From contig CAJUTJ010000003.1 in the NCBI GenBank assembly GCA_910589655.1, positions 1-11,924 of the forward strand: a stretch of 11,924 bases of DNA, given 5' to 3'. Both the position numbers and the translations under genes were made by a program. The stretch comes from an uncultured Acetatifactor sp. GTDB taxonomy: Bacteria; Bacillota; Clostridia; Lachnospirales; Lachnospiraceae. The notes under the pieces were generated by a model. That model was not told where the DNA came from. It did not search any database and was given only the letters and a program-made list of their open reading frames with translations. Shown here in pieces: positions 6,539 to 11,924 of this stretch (the first letter of the stretch is position 1; each line of letters begins with the position of its first letter).

Positions 6539-9229
6539 ATGATAAAAAGGTTACATAATTATATGAAAAGCCTTTTGGACGAGCAGCTGGATTTTCAGGA
6601 ACGGCTTATCCGAATGGTGCTCCTGCTGGCATTTGCGGCGGCGGTAATCGGTGCGGGAAAGGCTTTGCTGGGAAAGGACTCAGCCGTGCTAGAGGCTCTT
6701 GTCCCGCTTTGTGCGGTTTCGGCGCTGTCGCTGCATGTCGCTGTCAAATACCGTAAGATTCGGTTTGCTTCATGGCTGCTTATTATGGCTTCCAATGTGA
6801 TTTTCTTCCCCATGATTTTTATTCGGGGCGGCGGCATAGACAGCGGCACTCCGATCTGGTTTGTGCTGGGGCTGTCATATATTTTCCTGTTGTTTCGGGG
6901 AAGAGATTTTTGGAAGGCGCTGCTGCTTTCTCTTGGCTCCTTTTTAGGGACATATTTGTTGGCCTATTTTAGGCCGGAAATTCTGCCGGAAGTGGAGCGT
7001 TCCTATAGTTTTACCGATTCCTATATAACATTGATATATGTGAGCTGCTTTGTGGGGATTATGCACAAGGTTCAGACGAAAACCTATGACAGGGAAAAGC
7101 AGCTTGCGGAAAAGCAAAAGGAAGAAATCGAGCAGATTGCCCGTTCAAAGGATGCCTTTTTTGCCAATATGAGTCATGAGATCCGCACTCCTATTAATAC
7201 CATAATCGGGTTAAACGAGATGACGCTGCGGGAAGATATATCCGAAGAGATTGCAGAGAATGCCATTAATATCCAGAATGCCAGCAAAATGCTGCTGACC
7301 ACAATAAACGATGTTTTGGATTTGTCCAAGCTGGAATCCGGCAAGCTGGAAATACTGCCCAGACAATATGAGATCAGCGCCATGTTCAGCGATCTGGTGA
7401 ATCTGATCTGGATCCGGGCACACCAAAAGGAACTGGAATTTAAGGTTGATATCGACCCGGAGATCCCTTCCATGTTGTATGGCGATGAAGTGAGGATTAA
7501 ACAGGTGGTATCCAATATGCTGACAAATGCGGTGAAGTATACGGAAACCGGTTCCGTGATATTAGCGGCCAAAAGCGAACGGATTGCTCCGGACGTGATT
7601 CTTCTGCGTATTTCCGTTGAGGACACCGGAAAAGGAATCCGCAAAGACAGTCTGGAGGATCTTTTCCGTTCGTTTAAGAGAGTGGACGAGACGGAAAACA
7701 GAAATATTGAGGGCACCGGCCTTGGACTCACCATTTCCAAGCAGCTTATGGATATGATGGGAGGAACTATTTCCGTGGACAGCGTATATCATAAAGGCTC
7801 TGTGTTCACGATGGAATTGAAGCAGCGGATTGTCAATACACGCCCCATCGGTATGATCAACTTTGCCGCCCAAAAGCATATGAGCCAGCGGGAAAGATAT
7901 AAACAGAGCTTTATCGCGCCCGATGCCAGAATTCTGGTAGTGGATGACAATCATATGAATCTTATGGTGGCCGTGAAGCTGCTGCGGGATACCAAGGTAA
8001 AGGTGGATACGGCGGAGAGCGGCAAAGAATGCCTGAAAAAGACAGCCGAACATTTTTATCATGTGATTCTGATGGATCATATGATGCCGGAAATGGACGG
8101 GGAGGCCGCCATGAAAGCGATACATGCCCAGACCAGAGGGTATTGTCAGAGGACACCTATTATCGCCCTGACGGCCAATGTAATGTCCAACGCGGAACAG
8201 GTGTACCGGAATATGGGATTTGACGGCTATCTGGCAAAGCCCATTAATGCCGCACTGTTAGAAGCCAGCCTGCTGAAGTATCTGCCCCGGGAATTGATTG
8301 AAAACGCTGTCGAGGAGAACTCTTCCGAGGAAGAAGAGCTGAACAGGATCAATCAGATCAACACGGCCAGAAAGCGTAAGGTTGCCATTACGGCGGACTG
8401 TATCTGCGACCTGCCCAAAGAGCTTCTTGACCGATATCAGATCAGTCTCATGTATACCTATGTACATACGGAGGAAGGGCGTTTCTGCGACATTTCAGAG
8501 ATATCTTCCGACAGCCTTTTGGCGTATCTGAGTACGGAGGGAAATACGGCTCATTCGTCCACGGCGGAGCCTTCCGAGTATGAATACTTTTTTGCCAATG
8601 CTCTTGCCAATGCGGAGCATGTGATTCATATTACCGCTGCCGTGGATCTAAGCGGCGCCTATCCCAATGCCGCTCAGGCAAGCAGGAGCTTCGGAAACGT
8701 GTTGGTGGTGGATTCCGGCCATATCAGCAGCGGGCATGGGCTTATGGTGTTATATGCGGCTGCTCTGGCAGAGAAGGGGAAGGGTGTGGAGGAAATCCGT
8801 AAAGCATTGGAAGAATTTAAGGACTGCGTGTTTTCCAATTTTCTGGTGCCCAGCACACAGACTTTGGCCCGCAACGGCAAAGTCAGCGGTTTGGTAAACA
8901 GACTTTGCCGGGTTCTTGACCTGCATCCCGTTCTGGCGATGTCCAAGAACAAATTGAAGCTCTGGAAGATTGAGAAGGGAAATATGCGGCAGGTGATAAA
9001 GCGGTATGTGAAAAAACTGTTCCGCCATCCCAAACAAATCGACAGCCGCATTCTGTTTCTCACTTATGCGGGATGCACCGTCCGGCAGACCGATGAAATT
9101 CTGGAAGAAGTCAAACAGTATGTGAAGTTTGAAACGGTAATCTTGCAAAAGGCATCCGCCACCGTTTCCAGCAATTGCGGCATAGGGACTTTCGGTCTGA
9201 TGTTTATCCGGAAAAAAGAGGAATTGTAA
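6539..9229 (+). CDS. Hybrid histidine kinase fused to a DegV/FakB-like fatty-acid-binding domain
   Basis: This 896-residue protein starts with six predicted membrane segments (about 23-44, 48-68, 76-96, 105-119, 124-143, 160-176) and a coiled coil (177-203). HisKA follows with H213 in MSHEIRTP. HATPase has N326 and N330, DTGKGI (362-367) and GTGLGL (392-397). The receiver has D469-D470, D513 (LMDHMMPEMD), T545 and K567. After an acidic linker (591-600) comes a full DegV domain (about 612-892). Its landmarks are AITADCICDLP (616-626), HSSTAEPSEY (672-681), LSGAY (704-708), VVDSGHISSGHGL (723-735), TLARNGKVSGL (775-785) and CGIGTFGLMFI (880-890). DegV proteins bind fatty acids. The usual histidine of the last motif is replaced by N879. 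There is no Hpt, so phosphate may pass to the Hpt of the preceding kinase. I chose ATG 6539, four bases after the upstream stop; ATG 6563, with AAAAAGG before it, is possible. Confidence 0.92.
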   Translation: MIKRLHNYMKSLLDEQLDFQERLIRMVLLLAFAAAVIGAGKALLGKDSAVLEALVPLCAVSALSLHVAVKYRKIRFASWLLIMASNVIFFPMIFIRGGGIDSGTPIWFVLGLSYIFLLFRGRDFWKALLLSLGSFLGTYLLAYFRPEILPEVERSYSFTDSYITLIYVSCFVGIMHKVQTKTYDREKQLAEKQKEEIEQIARSKDAFFANMSHEIRTPINTIIGLNEMTLREDISEEIAENAINIQNASKMLLTTINDVLDLSKLESGKLEILPRQYEISAMFSDLVNLIWIRAHQKELEFKVDIDPEIPSMLYGDEVRIKQVVSNMLTNAVKYTETGSVILAAKSERIAPDVILLRISVEDTGKGIRKDSLEDLFRSFKRVDETENRNIEGTGLGLTISKQLMDMMGGTISVDSVYHKGSVFTMELKQRIVNTRPIGMINFAAQKHMSQRERYKQSFIAPDARILVVDDNHMNLMVAVKLLRDTKVKVDTAESGKECLKKTAEHFYHVILMDHMMPEMDGEAAMKAIHAQTRGYCQRTPIIALTANVMSNAEQVYRNMGFDGYLAKPINAALLEASLLKYLPRELIENAVEENSSEEEELNRINQINTARKRKVAITADCICDLPKELLDRYQISLMYTYVHTEEGRFCDISEISSDSLLAYLSTEGNTAHSSTAEPSEYEYFFANALANAEHVIHITAAVDLSGAYPNAAQASRSFGNVLVVDSGHISSGHGLMVLYAAALAEKGKGVEEIRKALEEFKDCVFSNFLVPSTQTLARNGKVSGLVNRLCRVLDLHPVLAMSKNKLKLWKIEKGNMRQVIKRYVKKLFRHPKQIDSRILFLTYAGCTVRQTDEILEEVKQYVKFETVILQKASATVSSNCGIGTFGLMFIRKKEEL

Positions 9230-9239
9230 TCATTGTAGC

Positions 9240-10562
9240 TTACCATACCTGTTCTACCAACGTCTGACAATATTCCAACGAAAAATTGCCGTCCTGTAAC
9301 CGGATGGCATTTTTTTCCGCCAAATCTTCCGTGTAATCGGTAAGGGGATATACGGTGACGCCGTCCCTGCCTTCTTCCACATGGCAGACGATGGGTTCAA
9401 CGCCGTATTCTTTGACGGAAACTGTCCCGTCGTCGTTAAGCCCCAGCGTAACCTTTGCCAAGCCGCCGACCATGCGGTTTGCCACGCCCTCGCCGATGCC
9501 GGAGGTCCAGTTCACGAAATTCCCCAGCGAATAATAAACCAGCATTCCGTCCGGTGTTTGGGTTCCCGTGAGGAAAGTGCCTTGCTCCGTATCTTGTTCC
9601 GTCAGATCACAGGTCAGGATGCCTTCCTCCGTGAACCATGCCACGGGCTCTATGACGTGAGGATGCGTACCCAGCACCAGATCGGCGCCGTTCTCCCAAA
9701 AGAACCGTGTCAGGGAGTCTTGACCCGCATCCTGTGTCAGACGGTATTCGGTTCCCCAATGGGGGCACACGATGGTAAAGTCTGCCAGTTCTTCCGCCCG
9801 TTGCAGATCCCTTGCAATCCGATCCGGATCGGTAAGCAGATCCACGGCATACTCCATATCTTTCGGCAAAGGAATTCCGTTGGTGCCGTAGGTATAGTTC
9901 AAGAGGGCAATTTTCATCCCGTCCTTCTCATAAATGTATAATTCATTCTGATCTTCTACACTGCCATGAATACCCAGAATCTCCATGTCAGGATGGCTGC
10001 TTTCCCAATAGTTCAGACAGTTTGTGATTCCCTTTGCCCCCTTATCCAGAGCATGGTTCGTGGCGTGGAGCACCACATCAAATCCCGCTTCCTCCAAAGC
10101 GTCCCCCAGCTCATAGGGTGCATTGAAAGCGGGATAACCCGATATGCCAAGCTCCGTTCCGCCTAAGATTACCTCTTGGTTTACCAAAGCCAGATCGGCG
10201 GCGGAAATCTCTTCCCGCGTGTGGGCAAAAACAGCGGAAAAATCGTAGCTGCCGTCCTCCCGCAGGCCGCTTTCCGCCACGGGGGTATGGAGCAAAATAT
10301 CTCCTGCCATAACCAGAGTGATTTCCGGGGAGGCATCCGGAGAATCGGAATCCTGCTGTTCACTGCGGGCAATGTCAGACTGCGAGGAAGAAAGCTCATC
10401 CTGTGAGTCGGTATTTGAGGGAAGGACTTCTAATGCCGCCGGAGAGGAAGAGGCCTCTTCCGGAGGCGGCGGATCTGTTTTCCCGCAGGCCGTGAGTACC
10501 AGAAAGAACGATCCTGCCCAAAATAGTTTGAAAGGTATTAAGTTTGCGATTCTCTTTTTCAT
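9240..10562 (-). CDS. CapA-family lipoprotein (poly-gamma-glutamate capsule-type metallophosphatase fold)
   Basis: This 440-residue protein has a lipoprotein signal peptide: positive MKKR, a hydrophobic core, and lipobox LTAC with C26 as the lipidated cysteine. A low-complexity Ser/Asp/Glu/Pro/Gln linker (about 29-80) tethers the catalytic domain (about 81-400) outside the membrane. The domain shows the PGA_cap/CapA motifs: MAGDILLH (85-92), NQE (128-130), ATNHALDKG (167-175), PHWGTEY (267-273), GTHPHVIEP (298-306) and YSLGNFV (344-350). These are the metal-binding Asp, Asn and His residues of the calcineurin-like fold. CapA is linked to poly-gamma-glutamate synthesis or export, but no capB or capC is in view and many CapA lipoproteins have unknown substrates, so no symbol is given. 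ATG 10562 is preceded by GGGGG at 10569-10573. A TTG at 10661 would add 33 residues before the signal peptide and is rejected. It converges on the kinase gene with a 10-base gap and no visible terminator. Confidence 0.88.
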   Translation of the reverse strand: MKKRIANLIPFKLFWAGSFFLVLTACGKTDPPPPEEASSSPAALEVLPSNTDSQDELSSSQSDIARSEQQDSDSPDASPEITLVMAGDILLHTPVAESGLREDGSYDFSAVFAHTREEISAADLALVNQEVILGGTELGISGYPAFNAPYELGDALEEAGFDVVLHATNHALDKGAKGITNCLNYWESSHPDMEILGIHGSVEDQNELYIYEKDGMKIALLNYTYGTNGIPLPKDMEYAVDLLTDPDRIARDLQRAEELADFTIVCPHWGTEYRLTQDAGQDSLTRFFWENGADLVLGTHPHVIEPVAWFTEEGILTCDLTEQDTEQGTFLTGTQTPDGMLVYYSLGNFVNWTSGIGEGVANRMVGGLAKVTLGLNDDGTVSVKEYGVEPIVCHVEEGRDGVTVYPLTDYTEDLAEKNAIRLQDGNFSLEYCQTLVEQVW

Positions 10563-10713
10563 AAAAATCCCCCATGCCCCCTTTGGCGGCTCACAATCCT
10601 GCGGAGCCTTTTCACACGAATCTATTTTCCGTTCATAGATTCCTCCGGACAGTCGGTCCAACGGATATAAAGGTATCCGTTTGGCAGATGCCAGAGAGTA
10701 TTTTCTTGGTTTA
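10563..10713 (-). other. Structured leader of the capA-like mRNA
   Basis: Reading the - strand from the predicted start, the leader of about 150 bases can form four local stems in a row: TGGCA/TGCCA (10682-10693), AACGGATA/TATCCGTT (10660-10681, 6-base loop), GAATCTAT/ATAGATTC (10618-10642, 9-base loop) and GGCTC/GAGCC (10588-10608). The two most upstream could also act as operators on DNA. No known riboswitch core is recognised. Confidence 0.4.
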
Positions 10714-10719
10714 GGTCAA

Positions 10720-10728
10720 AGTATATCA
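10720..10728 (-). promoter_or_regulatory. Extended -10 promoter upstream of the capA-like gene
   Basis: On the - strand the sequence TGATATACT gives an extended -10 (TGn followed by TATACT, five of six consensus positions). The -35 position 17 bases upstream (TTTCCC) is poor, as is common with extended -10 promoters. Confidence 0.4.
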
Positions 10729-11118
10729 TAAAATATCCGGAGGGGAAACGGAAAATTCTTAAGTTCATATTGACGGGAATTGTAACTAATTAAGGTAATT
10801 TTAAGCGTTATTTTAATCATGTGGTGAATGAGGAAATTATTATTATAGATGACTATGATAATAATCTGAATTTGCAGGCAAGAACCCGATTTTTGAGAAT
10901 GCAAAGTTTGAACAATGTCTTTGTATTTTTGAAGCACAATAATATTGAGACATTGGAAGCGTATAGTTTTTTGGGGAAACAATATTTGACATATTCCTAG
11001 CCGATAAACTTGCCGCATCAATTACTTCCAACGGATTTCGGAAATTAAACTGCCCACTTGTGAAAATATGCATATCTTCGCGATTACCGTATGCTCATTA
11101 TGAGTGTTTCAGGCTATA
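10729..11118. other. AT-rich intergenic stretch between the capA-like gene and tRNA-Ser
   Basis: Apart from the doubtful small frame at 10821-11000 I see no gene here. The DNA is clearly richer in A+T than the coding neighbours. It contains a 10-bp palindrome ATATGCATAT (11066-11075) without obvious context. Frames on the - strand here look like shadows without ribosome sites. Confidence 0.5.
10821..11000 (+). pseudogene. Small AT-rich reading frame, possible gene remnant
   Basis: A GTG-started frame of 59 codons (a second GTG follows at 10824) ends in TAG at 10998. The peptide begins VVNEEIIIIDDYDNN, has a basic middle (ARTRFLRMQ) and a helix-like LNNVFVFLKHNNIETLEAY. The composition is protein-like, but there is no good ribosome site and a stop lies nine codons upstream. 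From memory, the 'L..V..FLK...I.TLEA' pattern faintly resembles the helical C-terminal part of mobilisation relaxases. That resemblance is weak and unverified. It could be a decayed gene end or chance. Confidence 0.25.
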
Positions 11119-11160
11119 GGCAAAACGGTTTCAGGATTTGTATCCCGAAACCGTTTTGCC
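11119..11160 (-). terminator. Long perfect hairpin downstream of tRNA-Ser
   Basis: GGCAAAACGGTTTC (11119-11132) and GAAACCGTTTTGCC (11147-11160) form a 14-bp perfect stem. The loop can add GGAT/ATCC after one mismatch. The stem contains AAAACGG...CCGTTTT, so each direction has a GC-containing stem followed by TTTT, as in a bidirectional terminator. It lies 16 bases beyond the 3' end of the tRNA and very likely ends its transcript. Confidence 0.65.
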
Positions 11161-11175
11161 TGTATTGCATTTAAG

Positions 11176-11264
11176 CGGAGATGATGGGATTTGAACCCAT
11201 GCGCCGGTAAAACCGACCTACCGGATTTCGAATCCGGACCCTTCAGCCACTTGGGTACATCTCC
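11176..11264 (-). tRNA. tRNA-Ser(CGA)
   Basis: On the - strand the 7-bp acceptor stem GGAGATG/CATCTCC closes a cloverleaf with the class II long variable arm expected of serine tRNAs (GTCGG/CCGGC type stem). The anticodon stem is CCGGA/TCCGG with loop TTCGAAA, giving anticodon CGA, which reads UCG codons. The T arm is ATGGG-TTCAAAT-CCCAT. The base after the acceptor is G, the usual serine discriminator at position 73. CCA is not encoded and must be added enzymatically. The total length is 89 bases. Confidence 0.95.
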
Positions 11265-11473
11265 ATTGCGCTGTCCGAAGGCGGAGCTATACACGCCGCA
11301 GTCTGCCTTGGTGTTTTAACCGTACAGAAAATGCTGTCTGTGCGGAAAGTACTGCTTGTAGCCCTTTTTAACGGCAAATACGGAACAACTGGATTTATTT
11401 TATAATATTGTAGCCCTTTTTGCAAGGGCTGAATCCATTTTTTCTCAGGTTTCAGTCTTTCAGTCTTTTTTGG
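11265..11473. other. Non-coding DNA upstream of tRNA-Ser
   Basis: No gene is seen. Next to the tRNA, AAGGCGGA (from 11278) and TCTGCCTT can form an imperfect stem. The string TTGTAGCCCTTTTT occurs twice (near 11356 and 11409). I could not fix a clear promoter for the tRNA. Confidence 0.4.
11412..11443 (+). terminator. Small hairpin with T-tract, no gene before it
   Basis: AGCCCTT (11412-11418) and AAGGGCT (11424-11430) pair with a 5-base loop. Seven bases later comes TTTTTT (11438-11443). It has the form of a weak terminator for + strand transcription, but no + strand gene precedes it within the non-coding stretch. It may mark the edge of the repeat region that follows. Confidence 0.3.
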
Positions 11474-11594
11474 GTAACGGTTCAGACAGCCCCTCCCGCG
11501 AAGTCAAAATCGCGTCTCTATGCGATTTCGCGAGACATGTGGGCGCCAAAACGCATTCTTTCCGCGTTTTGTGTGCATTCTTGTAACGGTTCAG
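11474..11594. repeat. Palindromic intergenic repeat bounded by GTAACGGTTCAG
   Basis: The exact 12-base string GTAACGGTTCAG occurs at 11474-11485 and again at 11583-11594. Between the copies are two large stems: AAATCGC/GCGATTT (around 11507-11527), extended by flanking CGCGAA/TTCGCG pairing, and an AAAACGC/GCGTTTT stem followed by TGTGCATT (11548-11579). The stem, TGTGCAT and GTAAC order matches the element at 1556-1714, so both probably belong to one dispersed family. From memory, similar sequences recur between genes in Lachnospiraceae and are often mis-annotated as short hypothetical proteins; this is unverified here. Confidence 0.55.
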
Positions 11595-11870
11595 TGATCT
11601 GCCTGACTGTTGCTTTTTGTTATTGTACCCTCCGTGACCGGTAACACATGAACAGAAACCGAAAAGTAACTCTTTTTTTCATATGAACTCTTGTAACAGT
11701 TGCAAATTTATCCAGGAAAGGGTAAAATTTTATGTAGGGTAATGCTGCAAAACGGTAACAATAGTGTAGTAAGAAACTGAAATGGTAGTGTCAAATAATC
11801 TATGAAAAAACTGAGTCAAAAAAATAGGCTCGAATGAACCTCGAAAATTGCAGATATTAGTGGTTTTAAG
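11595..11870. other. Non-coding tail with repeated GTAAC boxes
   Basis: No gene is recognised. GTAAC recurs at 11641, 11666, 11693 and 11755, in addition to the two copies in the preceding repeat. The spacing is irregular. The only start-codon frames are about a dozen codons long. The stretch probably continues the repeat family on its left. Confidence 0.4.
11700..11728 (+). promoter_or_regulatory. Orphan sigma-A-type promoter
   Basis: TTGCAA (11700-11705) and TAAAAT (11723-11728) are separated by 17 bases and match four and five of six consensus positions. No open frame of meaningful length follows before the window ends, so it would drive a non-coding transcript or a gene beyond base 11924, or be a chance match. 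Confidence 0.35.
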
Positions 11871-11873
11871 ACC

Positions 11874-11914
11874 TTGGGGCGTTGCCCCAAACCCCACAAG
11901 GGACTCGTCCCTTG
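11874..11914. repeat. Tandem GC-rich hairpins at the right edge
   Basis: TTGGGGC/GCCCCAA (11874-11890, 3-base loop) is followed by CAAGGGAC/GTCCCTTG (11897-11914, 2-base loop, or 4 with one pair fewer). Both stems are perfect and the motif AACCCCAC lies between them. From memory, pairs of GGGGC...GCCCC and CAAGGG...CCCTTG hairpins are common next to mobilisable elements of Clostridia, which would fit an element edge or transfer-origin neighbourhood. The window ends too soon to test this. Confidence 0.4.
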
Positions 11915-11924
11915 ACCCATTAGC

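Noticed and set aside
10563..10661. TTG start extending the capA-like lipoprotein by 33 residues
   Set aside because: It would place a charged segment before a standard lipoprotein signal peptide. ATG 10562 has a G-rich ribosome site.
11420..11644. Open frame of 74 codons at the right end
   Set aside because: It lies across the palindromic repeat and its composition follows the hairpins; there is no ribosome site.

Overview
The window looks like chromosomal DNA of an anaerobic Firmicute, most likely a Lachnospiraceae-type Clostridium. The signs are AGGAGG-type ribosome sites, use of TTG starts, six-helix hybrid histidine kinases of a kind common in that family, a DegV domain, a CapA lipoprotein and families of GTAAC/GTTCA-containing intergenic repeats. 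The species cannot be named from the sequence alone.

Layout. Bases 1-148 hold an interleaved inverted repeat and a weak promoter. L-rhamnose mutarotase (149-460, +) follows and converges on a D-lactate dehydrogenase-type 2-hydroxyacid dehydrogenase (541-1530, -), with a hairpin between them. The 422-base divergent gap 1531-1952 carries a MITE-like palindromic element and a good sigma-A-type promoter for the next gene. The core of the window is a signalling cluster on the + strand: a receiver/HD-GYP response regulator (1953-3026), a 1107-residue hybrid kinase ending in receiver, Hpt, a 19-unit nonapeptide repeat and a helical tail (3211-6534), and four bases later a second hybrid kinase (6539-9229) whose receiver is fused to a complete DegV/FakB-like fatty-acid-binding domain. 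A CapA-family lipoprotein gene (9240-10562, -) converges on the cluster, separated by only 10 bases. Right of it lie a structured leader, a small AT-rich reading frame of unknown status, tRNA-Ser(CGA) on the - strand (11176-11264), and more than 600 bases of repeat-rich non-coding DNA ending in two tandem GC-rich hairpins.

How the genes may work together. The second kinase has a receiver but no Hpt domain, the first kinase has an Hpt, and the response regulator needs a phosphodonor. The simplest model (inference) is a phosphorelay in which both kinases feed the single Hpt. The Hpt would phosphorylate the HD-GYP regulator and so alter cyclic-di-GMP (or related dinucleotide) breakdown. The DegV domain would make fatty acid or lipid state an input or output of this relay. 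The two kinases share the same plan and near-identical motifs and look like diverged duplicates.

The most notable points are the kinase-receiver-DegV fusion, the 27-bp tandem repeat inside the first kinase, the mutually exclusive stems upstream of the mutarotase gene, and the palindromic repeat families in the intergenic DNA.
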